From CAXNKH01 sp049296795 (GTDB lineage: Bacteria > Pseudomonadota > Gammaproteobacteria > Burkholderiales > Burkholderiaceae_C): a stretch of DNA of 64,000 nucleotides. A program made the position numbers and the translations under genes. Within the stretch, counting starts at the first letter, position 1; each line of letters opens with the position of its first letter. Positions 41,998 to 50,633 of this stretch are shown here, piece after piece. Under the pieces are notes generated by a model. That model searched no databases and was not told where the DNA came from. It saw only the letters and a program-made list of their open reading frames with translations. Location of the stretch: the NCBI GenBank assembly GCA_049296795.1, contig JBAQTC010000015.1, positions 1-64,000 on the forward strand. The letters are read 5' to 3'.

Positions 41998-42938
41998 AAA
42001 ACCAACTTTTAGTGGCTGAATTTTTGGCAACGCCTTGGGCCTTGATGCCTGAGCGTTTAAGTGCTCTGGCCACAGTCATTTCCCGGTGGACACAAGGTGC
42101 TCCTGCCAGCGACGCTGCCATGTTTCAGGTCCAAAAAGACCGGGTGCTGCGAGACACCCGCAGACAGACCTCGGCTGCTATTTCGGGTGGCGGCATTGCC
42201 GTCATCCCGATTTACGGCGTCATCACACAGCGTGGAAATATGGTGGATGACGTCTCCGGCCCTGGCATGGTCAGCACCCAGATCGTCACGCAAATGCTCA
42301 GACAAGCCGTTGCCGATGACGCGGTCAGTCAGATCTTGCTGGACATTGATAGCCCTGGCGGCAGCGTCTACGGCGTTTCTGAACTGGGTGATGCTATTTT
42401 GAGTGCCCGTGCCCAAAAGCCGGTGGTGGCCATCGCTAACAGTCTGGCAGCTTCGGCGGCTTACTGGATCGGCTCTCAGGCTGGCGAGTTCTATGTCACC
42501 GCCGGTGGTGAAGTGGGCTCGATTGGCGTGTGGCAGGCGCACCAGGACTACAGCAAAGCCATGGATGAAGCTGGCGTTAAGACGACGCTCATATCGGCGG
42601 GCAAGTTCAAGGTCGAGGGCAATCCTTATGCACCACTGGACGAAGAAGCGCAAGGATTTATGCAGTCCCGCGTAGATGACTATTACGCCGCATTTACCAA
42701 GGCTGTGGCCAAGGGGCGTGGTGTGCCCATCACCGAGGTCCGCGATGGCATGGGTCAAGGCCGTGTCCTGGGGGCTGATGCAGCCTTGGCTCAAAACATG
42801 GTGGACGGCATCGCCAGCTTTGATCAGGTCTTGAGCAAGATGCATAAAGACGCGGCGTCAAGTGCTAAGTCCAGTCCACCTGCCAAGCCCAAAACCTCCC
42901 GATTGGCCCAAGCCCGCTCAGAGCTTGGGATTTTGTAA
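41994..42938 (+). CDS. S49/ClpP-type prohead protease
   Basis: 314 aa. IAVIPIYGVITQRG, ILLDIDSPGGSVYGV and VAIANSLAASAAYWIGSQAGEFYVTAGGEVGSIGV are SppA/S49 motifs: the catalytic Ser is in NSLAASAAY, the Lys in GKFKVEGNPYAPLD. It cleaves scaffold and capsid termini during maturation. It sits between portal and capsid as in lambda C-like arrangements. ATG 41994 overlaps the portal stop. Confidence 0.92.
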   Translation: MKNQLLVAEFLATPWALMPERLSALATVISRWTQGAPASDAAMFQVQKDRVLRDTRRQTSAAISGGGIAVIPIYGVITQRGNMVDDVSGPGMVSTQIVTQMLRQAVADDAVSQILLDIDSPGGSVYGVSELGDAILSARAQKPVVAIANSLAASAAYWIGSQAGEFYVTAGGEVGSIGVWQAHQDYSKAMDEAGVKTTLISAGKFKVEGNPYAPLDEEAQGFMQSRVDDYYAAFTKAVAKGRGVPITEVRDGMGQGRVLGADAALAQNMVDGIASFDQVLSKMHKDAASSAKSSPPAKPKTSRLAQARSELGIL

Positions 42939-42941
42939 TTT

Positions 42942-43035
42942 GGACTGCTCAGGAGTTGCTCCGTTGAGCGCCTCCAGTCCGAAAGGCGACCCGTAGGTCG
43001 CAAACCTGATGCGTGACTAGCTTTGCGCATTTTTT
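42942..43035 (+). other. Array of hairpins in the capsid-gene leader
   Basis: Three stems: GGACT/AGTCC enclosing GCTCA/TGAGC and GGAG/CTCC (42942-42980); GCGACC-CGTA-GGTCGC (42986-43001); ATGCG/CGCAT (43009-43030) with a T5 tail. Together they occupy the gap between protease and capsid genes. An mRNA processing or partial-termination element that sets capsid dosage is a likely role; a small RNA is an alternative. Confidence 0.6.
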
Positions 43036-43051
43036 AATATTTGCAATCCCG

Positions 43052-43073
43052 CCACCCAAGAGGTGGTTTTTTT
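43052..43073 (+). terminator. Terminator-like hairpin just before the capsid gene
   Basis: CCACC-CAAGA-GGTGG (43052-43066) followed by TTTTTTT (43067-43073), 19 nt before the capsid ATG. It looks like a Rho-independent terminator, yet the capsid gene is immediately downstream. Antitermination, or an mRNA 5' stabiliser, would reconcile this. Confidence 0.65.
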
Positions 43074-43091
43074 ACGTCTGGAGAAACCCAA

Positions 43092-44429
43092 ATGAGTAAG
43101 CAATTGCGCGAGCTTCAAGCTCGTAAGTCTGATCTTGTCAAAGAGGCTCGTGCCTTAACTGACATCGCCGCCCAAGAAAACCGTGACCTCTCAGATGAGG
43201 AGGTAACCAAGTTCAATGGACTCAAGAGTCGAATTGAGACCGCTTCGGCAGCAATTGACCGCGAGTCGGCCTTGATTTCCGAAGAGGTTCAGATGGGGGC
43301 GCATGTAGGCAACCACTCTGGTGCTGGTCATGGTTCGGTATTCCCAAGCGTCATAGTGAGCGATAACCGCGAACTCGACCCCAAACATGGCTTTCAAAGC
43401 CTGGGTGACTTTTTGCAAAACGTCTGCCATGCGCAAAAGCCAGGCAACCCGATAGACGATCGCCTGCTGATTGGCAGCGGTCGTGGTGCTGCCGCTCCAG
43501 CCACCTTTGGCAGTGAAGGCTCCGGTCAAGACGGTGGCTTCTTTGTACCGCCACAGTTCTCAAAGGAGATTTTCCAGCTGTCTTTGGGCGAGGACTCATT
43601 GCTGCCGCTTACTGACAATGTGGAGATCAGCGGAAACACCATGGCGTTTCCTAAGGATGAAACCACGCCCTGGGGCACCAACGGCATTCGCGCTTACTGG
43701 CAAGGCGAAGCGGCGCCTTCGGTGACCACCAAGCCCGTGTTAGGACTGTCTACTTTGCGGCTCAAAAAGCTGATGGCTCTGGTGCCAACAACCGATGAGT
43801 TGTTGGAAGACGCCAATGCCTTGTCGACCTATCTGCCCGAGAAAATTGCACACTCCATTCGCTGGAAAACCAATGAATCCATCCTGTTCGGCTCGGGCTC
43901 TGGCGTACCGGTAGGTGCACTCAATGCTGGCGCTACGGTCAGTGTGGCCAAGGAGACTGGGCAGTTGACTCAAACGCTGCTTCCGCAAAACCTGGCCAAG
44001 ATGATTGCGCGACTTCCCTCGGGCAGCCTGGCCAATGCGGTATGGATCGTCAACAACGACGTGCTGCCAGCATTGTTCACCTTAACCTTGGGGAACTACC
44101 CGATCTACCTGCCTACCGGATTGAACGTTGGCGGCATGCAGGTCTCTCCCTACGGCACGCTGCTGGGTCGCCCGGTGTTTGTGTCTCAGCACGCCAACAC
44201 CTTCTCGGCCCAAGGGGACATCTTGCTGGTGGACCTGAAGTACTACCAGACCATCACCAAGGCAGGTGGCATGCAGACCGCCACATCGATGCACCTGTAC
44301 TTCGATGCTGATCTCACGGCGTTTCGAACCACCTTCCGTATGGATGGTCAGTCGAAGATTTCTACAGCGATCACGCCTGCCAAAGGCAGCGCAACGATGT
44401 CGCCCTTCATCCAACTGGGCGCGCGCTAA
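43092..44429 (+). CDS. Major capsid protein, HK97 fold
   Basis: 445 aa. The N-terminal delta domain (about 1-115) is a coiled-coil scaffold: KQLRELQARKSDLVKEARAL, then DLSDEEVTKFNGLKSRIETASAAID. The mature capsid part has GSEGSGQDGGFFVPPQF, LKKLMALVPTTDELLEDA, NESILFGSGSGVPVGAL and the C-terminal GDILLVDLKYYQTIT. The prohead protease upstream should remove the delta domain. GGAGAAA precedes ATG 43092. Confidence 0.95.
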   Translation: MSKQLRELQARKSDLVKEARALTDIAAQENRDLSDEEVTKFNGLKSRIETASAAIDRESALISEEVQMGAHVGNHSGAGHGSVFPSVIVSDNRELDPKHGFQSLGDFLQNVCHAQKPGNPIDDRLLIGSGRGAAAPATFGSEGSGQDGGFFVPPQFSKEIFQLSLGEDSLLPLTDNVEISGNTMAFPKDETTPWGTNGIRAYWQGEAAPSVTTKPVLGLSTLRLKKLMALVPTTDELLEDANALSTYLPEKIAHSIRWKTNESILFGSGSGVPVGALNAGATVSVAKETGQLTQTLLPQNLAKMIARLPSGSLANAVWIVNNDVLPALFTLTLGNYPIYLPTGLNVGGMQVSPYGTLLGRPVFVSQHANTFSAQGDILLVDLKYYQTITKAGGMQTATSMHLYFDADLTAFRTTFRMDGQSKISTAITPAKGSATMSPFIQLGAR

Positions 44430-44455
44430 GCAGCCCCAAACCTTAGGAGAAAACT

Positions 44456-44902
44456 ATGTTTCCCAACGCAAAAGGCAGCGAACTGCTGTCCGTTCTCGCC
44501 ACCATCGACCCTGCCGCGCAAGCCGCAGGAACTGTCACTACAGGCTGGATTTCTGTGGCCAACCACCACGGATTCCTCTCCTTGGTTCAGACCGGAGTGC
44601 TCGGCACCAGCGCCACAGTGGATGCGAAGTTGCAGCAAGCTGTTGATTCCACTGGCACCAGTGCCAAGGACATCACCGGCAAAGCGATCACCCAGATCAT
44701 CAAAGCCACAGGCGACAACAAGCAGGCGCTTATCAACGTTAAGCCCGAGGAGCTCGACACAGTCAACGGCTTTGGCTTTGTTCGCCTGTCTCTGACGGTA
44801 GGAGTGGCTGCCAGCCAAACCGCTGCTCAAGTCCTAGGTGTCAATCCGCGAGAGCTCCCTGCCAATGCAGGCAACCAGGCGGCTGTTGTGCAGATTGTCT
44901 AA
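44456..44902 (+). CDS. Probable capsid-associated protein (decoration candidate)
   Basis: 148 aa. Gly/Ala/Thr-rich, compact, no Cys. VTTGWISVANHHGFLSLVQTGVLGTSATVDAKLQQAVDSTGTSAKDI and the end VVQIV suggest a beta fold. It lies between capsid and connector genes, where many siphoviruses carry a capsid decoration protein. Function by position only. Confidence 0.55.
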   Translation: MFPNAKGSELLSVLATIDPAAQAAGTVTTGWISVANHHGFLSLVQTGVLGTSATVDAKLQQAVDSTGTSAKDITGKAITQIIKATGDNKQALINVKPEELDTVNGFGFVRLSLTVGVAASQTAAQVLGVNPRELPANAGNQAAVVQIV

Positions 44903-45526
44903 ATGCCACTGCAACTCGTTTCAGCTCCAGCCGGGGAGCCGATCACGCTTCTTGAGGCAAAGCAGCACCTGCGGGTGGATGTTGATGACGATGATGCATT
45001 GATCGGCTCGCTGATTACGGCAGCCCGGCAGGCAGCCGAGACTCGCACTGGCAGGCAGTTGATGACTGCCCGCTGGAAGCTTGTTCTCGACGGCTTTCCG
45101 GGTTCTTTGGTCAATCATGTTCCATCCAATGCTTCCTTTAGCTTGCCTGGACACGCAATCCTTCTTGACAAATGCCCAGTGCAGTCATTGGTCAGCATCG
45201 AGTACCTTGACATGAATGGCAGCCCTCAGGTGATGCCGCCTGGGGATTACGTCTTGGACGCTGCATGCGAGCCTGCGCGACTCACCCCGGTATTTGGTAA
45301 GACTTGGCCCCCGACTCTCCCACAGATTGGCTCTGTGATCGTCACCTTTGACGCAGGATACGGCGCAGGCTCCTCTGTGCCCGAGGGAATCAAGAGTTGG
45401 ATTAAGTTGCGTGTGGGAAGCCTGTACGGACATCGGGAAGAAATGGCAGTGCTAACGCGCGGTCGCATTGACTCATTGCCATTTGTAGATGGACTTTTAG
45501 ACGGCTACCGCGTAAGCGTTGTATGA
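44903..45526 (+). CDS. Head-tail connector (phiE125 gp8-like)
   Basis: 207 aa. PAGEPITLLEAKQHLRVDVDDDDALIGSLITAARQAAETRTGRQLM is the gp6/gp8-like connector signature (a helical bundle). The C-terminal half is beta-rich (VIVTFDAGYGAGSSVPEGIKSWIKLRVGSLYGHREE). It joins the portal ring. Starts straight after the previous stop. Confidence 0.87.
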   Translation: MPLQLVSAPAGEPITLLEAKQHLRVDVDDDDALIGSLITAARQAAETRTGRQLMTARWKLVLDGFPGSLVNHVPSNASFSLPGHAILLDKCPVQSLVSIEYLDMNGSPQVMPPGDYVLDAACEPARLTPVFGKTWPPTLPQIGSVIVTFDAGYGAGSSVPEGIKSWIKLRVGSLYGHREEMAVLTRGRIDSLPFVDGLLDGYRVSVV

Positions 45527-45873
45527 GCTTAATCAGTGCTGGTCAGATGAGCCAGCGTGTTCGCATTCAGCAGCCCACTGTTGCAAAAGATGCATTGGGT
45601 GCGCCGACACAGACCTGGAGCGATATAGCGACTGTCTGGGCTGATATACAACCGATATCAGGGCGCGAGGCACGAATTGCAGATCGTATAGCTGCGGTGG
45701 TGAGTCATCAAATTACTGTGCGTTACAGACCCGAGTTCAACGACCCCAAAAGCGTTTCACAAATGCGAGTTCTGTTTCGAGATCGTATTTTTTCAATCCA
45801 CGCGGCCCTAAATGTTGACGAGGCCAATGTCTCGATCATGCTTTTGGCAAGTGAAGGGGCGCGCAATGGCTAA
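45523..45873 (+). CDS. Head closure protein (head-tail adaptor)
   Basis: 116 aa. GQMSQRVRIQQPTVAKDALGAPTQTWSDIATVWADIQPISGREA and HQITVRYRPEF match SPP1 gp16/phage head-tail joining proteins. It overlaps the connector stop by 4 nt. Confidence 0.88.
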   Translation: MSLISAGQMSQRVRIQQPTVAKDALGAPTQTWSDIATVWADIQPISGREARIADRIAAVVSHQITVRYRPEFNDPKSVSQMRVLFRDRIFSIHAALNVDEANVSIMLLASEGARNG

Positions 45874-46354
45874 AGTTGAAACAGTTCGCATTGAAGGACT
45901 GGCACAACTTGATCGTGCACTTCGTGAACTGCCTGACCGTGTTGCTAATCGAGGGCTCAGGGCATCGGTTTACGCAGGAGCAAAGGTCATACGTGATGAG
46001 GCGCGTGCTCAGGCTCCAAAAGCTGCGCAGTCGCTTGGCTCTAAGCAACCACCACCCGGAACGCTCAAGCGTTCGGTGATCATGAAGCACGTTCGCGAGC
46101 TATCTGGTGGGGGTCGCCAGACCTTTTATGTTTTGGTGCGCCACGGTAAAAAGTACCGCAATCAGGGCAAGCGAGGGAACCTATCGCAAGATGCTTGGTA
46201 TTGGCGCTTTGTTGAATTCGGTACTCGAAAGATGGCGGCTCGTCCATTTCTGCGTCCGGCACTGGAATCTCGACGCCGCCAAGCCGTTGATGCCATTAAG
46301 CAGCGACTGACCCAGCGCATCGAGATAGAAGCGCGAGCCTTGAATGGTCGATAG
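45866..46354 (+). CDS. HK97 gp10-like tail completion protein
   Basis: 162 aa. IEGLAQLDRALRELPDRVANRGLRASVYAGAKVIRDEARAQAP is the HK97-gp10 start; WYWRFVEFGTRKMAARPFLRPALE is its C-terminal signature. Overlaps the previous gene by 8 nt. Confidence 0.9.
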   Translation: MAKVETVRIEGLAQLDRALRELPDRVANRGLRASVYAGAKVIRDEARAQAPKAAQSLGSKQPPPGTLKRSVIMKHVRELSGGGRQTFYVLVRHGKKYRNQGKRGNLSQDAWYWRFVEFGTRKMAARPFLRPALESRRRQAVDAIKQRLTQRIEIEARALNGR

Positions 46355-46356
46355 CG

Positions 46357-46692
46357 ATGCAGGACTTCTATGACGCGATCAAGCATCTGGCCGCGGGGCA
46401 GGTGTATGCCATCGTTGCACCTGCGGGTGCTCAGTATCCGACGCTTGTTTACACCCCTATTGATCAGTCAAACGTTGCGTCGCTTGACGGACCAAACCAG
46501 CTGCGGCGCTCGCGAGTGCAAGTCGATGCGTACGCACTAACGCTGGTCGCTTGCGAACAACTGCAAGAGCAGGTCCTTGCGGCATTGCTAGCCAGTATCA
46601 AAACGGTGGCCGATGTACGCATGGGCCTTACCGATTTCGACGATGAAGCCGGTACTTACCGGATATCCGTGGACTTCACCTACTACCGGTAA
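46357..46692 (+). CDS. DUF3168 tail completion protein (tail terminator)
   Basis: 111 aa. QDFYDAIKHLAAGQVYAIVAPAGAQYPTLVYTPI, then RSRVQVDAYALTLVACEQLQEQV and a terminal DFTYYR are typical of DUF3168 proteins, which cap the tail tube. Follows gp10 after 2 nt. Confidence 0.85.
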   Translation: MQDFYDAIKHLAAGQVYAIVAPAGAQYPTLVYTPIDQSNVASLDGPNQLRRSRVQVDAYALTLVACEQLQEQVLAALLASIKTVADVRMGLTDFDDEAGTYRISVDFTYYR

Positions 46693-46734
46693 CGGTGGTC
46701 AGGTTGTCTTTTCATTTTTTTATGGAGGCCTTTT

Positions 46735-47148
46735 ATGCCTAGTACTGCCATCACCGCGCAGGGCATCACCATTGCCCGGTTTGGAACCACAACCTTTGAG
46801 ACCATCCCCAACGTAGTCTCCTTTCAGGGGCCTGGGGGTCAAGCCTCAGTTATTGACGTCACCAATCTTGCTTCAACAGCCAAAGAGAAGAGAGTCGGTC
46901 TTCGCGATGAAGGTCAACTCTCACTGAGCCTGCACTTCAATCCTGACGACACGGTCCATCAGGGCCTTCGTACAGATCGAGCCAATCGCGTGCGCCGCCA
47001 GTTCAAGATCACCTTCACCGACACCACGCCCGCTGCGACATGGACTTTCTACGGCTACGTTACACAGTTCAGTGTTCAAGGTGGTGTGGATGCTGTTGTT
47101 GAAGCCAGCGTCACGATCGAAATCGATGGCGACATCACGGAGGCATAA
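46735..47148 (+). CDS. Major tail tube protein
   Basis: 137 aa. TAITAQGITIARFGTTTFETIPNVVSFQGPGG, then DVTNLASTAKEKRVGLRDEGQLSLSLHFNP and FKITFTDTTPAATWTFYGYVTQFSVQGGVD are tail-tube features (beta sandwich, repeated WTF strand). GGAGG precedes ATG 46735. Position before gpG/gpGT confirms the role. Confidence 0.9.
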   Translation: MPSTAITAQGITIARFGTTTFETIPNVVSFQGPGGQASVIDVTNLASTAKEKRVGLRDEGQLSLSLHFNPDDTVHQGLRTDRANRVRRQFKITFTDTTPAATWTFYGYVTQFSVQGGVDAVVEASVTIEIDGDITEA

Positions 47149-47153
47149 AGACT

Positions 47154-47510
47154 ATGAATATTTTGACCAAAGAAGCCATCCTTGCAGCCGATGATCTGCC
47201 GCGCGAAACAGTCCTCGTACCTGAGTGGGGTGGAGACGTCTACGTCCGCACCATGAGCGGTACGGACCGCGATGCCTTTGAGAGCAGCCTTATTGCTCGC
47301 GATGGTGCAAAGGATGGTCGTATGGAAAACGTTCGAGCCAGACTTGTCGCGCTCACCCTTTGCGATGCGACGGGCAGCCGTCTTTTTGAAGATGGTGAAA
47401 TTGTTGCGCTTGGCCGAAAAAGTGCTCGTGCACTAGACAGGGTTTTCGCTGTTGCTCAGCGTCTAAACGGTATCGGTATCGAGCAGGCTGAATCAGCAAA
47501 AAAGGACTAA
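47154..47510 (+). CDS. Tail assembly chaperone, gpG-like
   Basis: 118 aa. ETVLVPEWGGDVYVRTMSGTDRDAFESSL is the family N-terminus (short WGGDVYVR strand). It ends GIGIEQAESAKKD, and its last codons contain the AAAAAAG slippery site. A fraction of ribosomes would shift -1 to make the gpGT-like fusion. It chaperones the tape measure protein. Confidence 0.88.
   Translation: MNILTKEAILAADDLPRETVLVPEWGGDVYVRTMSGTDRDAFESSLIARDGAKDGRMENVRARLVALTLCDATGSRLFEDGEIVALGRKSARALDRVFAVAQRLNGIGIEQAESAKKD
47498..47504 (+). other. Programmed -1 frameshift site
   Basis: AAAAAAG, read in frame 0 as (GC)A AAA AAG, fits X XXY YYZ exactly, 6 nt before the gpG stop codon. After the slip the -1 frame stays open through 47839. 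This matches the lambda G/G-T arrangement. Confidence 0.88.
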
Positions 47511-47839
47511 AGGCCAATCCCACTCGTCGCTTCGCTTTTCGCTTGGCGCTTGCGCTGGGCATGCCGGTTCGTGAGCTATTGCAGCGGATCGGATCAGACG
47601 AGATCACCGAGTGGATGGCCTTTTATCAACTGGAACCCTTTGGCGACATGCGGGCTGATTTGAGAAGTGGTGTGATTGCGTCAACCTTTGCCAACGCCAA
47701 CCGTACCAAGCACGCACGTCCTTTTACGCCAGAAGATTTCATGCCATTTATCGACCGACCCGAGCCAATTGATGAGGCCCGATTGAACGTCGCTCGTCTT
47801 AAGTCAATGTTTGCACACAGGGTCAAAAAGCATGGCTGA
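47504..47839 (+). CDS. gpT-like extension made by -1 frameshift (DUF4035-like)
   Basis: Reads from the slip in the -1 frame as GLKANPTRRFAFRLALALGMPVRELLQRIGSDEITEWMAFYQLEPFG and on to HRVKKHG. The open frame has no ATG of its own near the start (a TTG at 47543), so it is expected only as the fusion with gpG. The fusion would be about 229 aa. Stop overlaps the tape measure start by 8 nt. Confidence 0.85.
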   Translation, partial: GLKANPTRRFAFRLALALGMPVRELLQRIGSDEITEWMAFYQLEPFGDMRADLRSGVIASTFANANRTKHARPFTPEDFMPFIDRPEPIDEARLNVARLKSMFAHRVKKHG

Positions 47840-50294
47840 TCTTGGCTCACTTGTCGTAAAGCTTTCGGCGGAAACCTCTGAGTTTCGTGCCGATCTAGGA
47901 CGGACGGCGCGACTTTTAGATCGACATGCCAATGACATGAAGACCTCGCTGCAGCAGGTCTCATCCATTGCCAGGACAACCTTTGCGGTAGCGATAGGTG
48001 CGACTTCTGTTGCCGCCTTGAGAGACTTTGTTAGTCAGACCATCGAGGCCGCTGCGGCTCTTCAGGGTCTTTCAGAGCAGACAGGCGCAAGTGCTGCGGC
48101 ACTTTCAGGCTTTGCACCCGTGGCCACTATTTCAGGCACGGCCATGGAGGCAATTGGCGGCAATCTCGCCAAACTCTCCAAAGGCTTGGCAGGTGTTGAT
48201 GATGAGACTGCTGGGGCAACGAAGGCGCTGCAGTTTTTAGGTATTCGCGCAAAAGAAGCCAGTGGAACTTTGCGTGATCCTGCAGAGGTCATGAATGATG
48301 TCGCGCTCAAATTGGCGGAGTTTGAGGACGGTGCTGGAAAAACCGCTATTGCAATGGAACTCTTTGGAAAGTCGGGGGCCACCATGCTCCCGTTCCTTAA
48401 AGATTTGGCTGAAAACCAAGACCTAAATATTCGCTTAACGGCTAAGCAAATTGAGGAGGCAGACAACGCCTCCAAGGCAATGGGCCGCATGAGAGCAGAG
48501 TCGAATTTCGTTGCTCAGACTTTGGTGACAGCGGCAATTCCTTCAATGTCCGTTTTGACACAAGAACTCAAGCGTGTTTTTCTGGGAACAGATAACGCAG
48601 TTGAGGGAATTCAGCGCATGCGCGCTGAAGGTACGCTGACCAACTGGGCAGAGAAAGCGGCCTATGCGATTGCCGTCGTTATTGATGCACTTCGAGGTAT
48701 TGGCCACACAATCAAATCGGTCATCGGCAGCTTTTCTGCTGTTTGGGCCGATATTGAATTGGCGGGAACATTCTTGGCGGGGGGTAAAGGGCTCAATCCT
48801 TTTTCAGATGAAAACCGTTCTCGCTTGCAGGCCGCGCTTGAAAAGCGAAATGCCATCGTGGCGCAGTCCAACCAGAACTACGTTGAGCTCTGGGATATGC
48901 CGCTTTTGGCGGATGCGGTAACTAAACGATTTGACGAGATCCGCAAAGGTACGGAGGCTTCCAACGCAGCCACTCAGGCAGCCGCTCCCAGAAAGCAGTT
49001 GAATTACAGCACTGCGACTGGCGCTGTTTCGGCCAATGCAATGGCCGGAATAGACAGCGAGATTAAGCGTCTTCAGGGGCAGGTGGATGTCGAAAGTGCC
49101 ATCCTCAAGGACAGGCAAAGAATCATCGACCTCTACGAAAGTCAGGGCTACCTGAGCTTTAAAGATGCAAGTGAGGCGCGCTTGGCTGCGCAAGAGGACT
49201 TCACGGAAAAGCTTCGTGCACTGTCTGCAGATGAAGAGACGATCTTGCGCAGAGGCCTAGAGACAGTCGCTAAGACCACCCAAGACAAACTTAAGCTTCA
49301 GGATCGTCTGGCTGAAATCACTTTAAAACGGCAAAGACTAGAGCGTGAAGCTCAACAGTCGAATTTGGAGCGCCAGATTCGGTTGCCTGGCGAGTCGATG
49401 AAGGATCTGCAAGAGCAAGCAGCCCGAGGGCTTGGGGAGCTTCGTGCGGTTGAAGAGCAAATCAAAACTTTGCGTGAAACGGGCGCTATCAGTGAACTGA
49501 AATCATTGCAGCAACTGGCAACGGCACGCCAAGAAAGTGGTCTTCAATTGTCAGCGCTTGCTCGACAGGCACGTGAATTGGCTGAGGCAGCGCCTGGTAA
49601 CGAAAAGCTAGCAGATGCCCTCAGAAAAATCGAGGAAGCGGCTCGACAGGCAGCTGATGGCGCATCTCTTTTGACTTTACGTGTCAAGGAACTGTCTGAT
49701 CCGGAAGCTGGCTTTGCCAAGGGCCTGCGCTCTGTTGCCGAAGAGGCCGAGCAGGTTGGCAAGCAAATGGAGTCAGCCACCACCCGAGCATTTAACGGGA
49801 TGACCGATGCTTTGGTGAACTTTGTGATGACCGGCAAGCTTGATTTCAGAACCTTGGCAAACTCCATCATTTCTGACTTGATCAGGATTCAGATTCAGAG
49901 GGCCATCACACTGCCCCTGGCCAACGCCATGGCCGGGTTTTTTGGTTTTGCCAGCGGTGGTGTCATGACCTCTGCAGGTCCAACTGCACTGCGCAGTTAT
50001 GCCAGCGGGGGTATTGCTAACTCACCTCAGTTAGCCCTTTTTGGTGAAGGCTCTCGCCCAGAAGCCTATGTACCGCTGCCTGATGGTCGTTCAATTCCCG
50101 TAACCATGAGTGGGGCTGGGGGCGGTGGGGATGTCTTCAACATTTCCGTCAGTTTGACTGACTCAGGTGCATCTAGCCGTGGTGATGACCCAGGTGGGCG
50201 CGATTTAGGCCGCGCTATAGCAAGTGCAGTGCGGCAAGAACTCCTTGCGCAAAAACGTGCCGGTGGCCTGCTTGACGGTCGCAGGGGGGCGTAA
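47832..50294 (+). CDS. Tape measure protein (lambda gpH-like)
   Basis: 820 aa. ADLGSLVVKLSAETSEFRADLGR at the N-terminus, a long coiled-coil/helical centre (about 430-640), and the lambda-family C-terminal segment FNGMTDALVNFVMTGKLDFRTLANSIISDLIRIQIQRA with the following Gly-rich stretch. Length sets the tail length; by the usual 0.15 nm/residue rule this is a siphovirus tail of about 120 nm (inference). ATG 47832 overlaps the gpT end. Confidence 0.92.
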   Translation: MADLGSLVVKLSAETSEFRADLGRTARLLDRHANDMKTSLQQVSSIARTTFAVAIGATSVAALRDFVSQTIEAAAALQGLSEQTGASAAALSGFAPVATISGTAMEAIGGNLAKLSKGLAGVDDETAGATKALQFLGIRAKEASGTLRDPAEVMNDVALKLAEFEDGAGKTAIAMELFGKSGATMLPFLKDLAENQDLNIRLTAKQIEEADNASKAMGRMRAESNFVAQTLVTAAIPSMSVLTQELKRVFLGTDNAVEGIQRMRAEGTLTNWAEKAAYAIAVVIDALRGIGHTIKSVIGSFSAVWADIELAGTFLAGGKGLNPFSDENRSRLQAALEKRNAIVAQSNQNYVELWDMPLLADAVTKRFDEIRKGTEASNAATQAAAPRKQLNYSTATGAVSANAMAGIDSEIKRLQGQVDVESAILKDRQRIIDLYESQGYLSFKDASEARLAAQEDFTEKLRALSADEETILRRGLETVAKTTQDKLKLQDRLAEITLKRQRLEREAQQSNLERQIRLPGESMKDLQEQAARGLGELRAVEEQIKTLRETGAISELKSLQQLATARQESGLQLSALARQARELAEAAPGNEKLADALRKIEEAARQAADGASLLTLRVKELSDPEAGFAKGLRSVAEEAEQVGKQMESATTRAFNGMTDALVNFVMTGKLDFRTLANSIISDLIRIQIQRAITLPLANAMAGFFGFASGGVMTSAGPTALRSYASGGIANSPQLALFGEGSRPEAYVPLPDGRSIPVTMSGAGGGGDVFNISVSLTDSGASSRGDDPGGRDLGRAIASAVRQELLAQKRAGGLLDGRRGA

Positions 50295-50633
50295 ATGGCC
50301 ACATTTACTTGGACTCCTTCTGTTGGTGCCAATTTGTCAATGCGTCCCACAGTGCGCCGTGTCTCCTTTGGTGATGGCTATGAACAGCGCTTGGGATTCG
50401 GAATCAATACACAGCCGCAGGTGTGGTCGCTGGAGTTTCGCGGACGCACCAGTAGTGATGCCGTAGCAATCGACAACTTTCTTCGGGCTCGTGGTGCAGT
50501 CCAGGCCTTTGATTGGACGCCTCCAGGTGGATTGCCTGCCAAGTTTGTTTGTGATGAATGGAGTCGTTCCGTGGACGAGCCAAATATTGAATCTGTCCGA
50601 GCAACTTTTAAGCAGGTATTTGATCTCTCATGA
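50295..50633 (+). CDS. Tail tip protein gpM-like
   Basis: 112 aa. TWTPSVGANLSMRPTVRRVSFGDGYEQRLGFGI is the gpM signature. VWSLEFRGRTSSDAVAIDNFLRARGAVQAFDWTPPGG completes it. Forms part of the tail-tip hub; overlaps gpL by 4 nt. Confidence 0.88.
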   Translation: MATFTWTPSVGANLSMRPTVRRVSFGDGYEQRLGFGINTQPQVWSLEFRGRTSSDAVAIDNFLRARGAVQAFDWTPPGGLPAKFVCDEWSRSVDEPNIESVRATFKQVFDLS

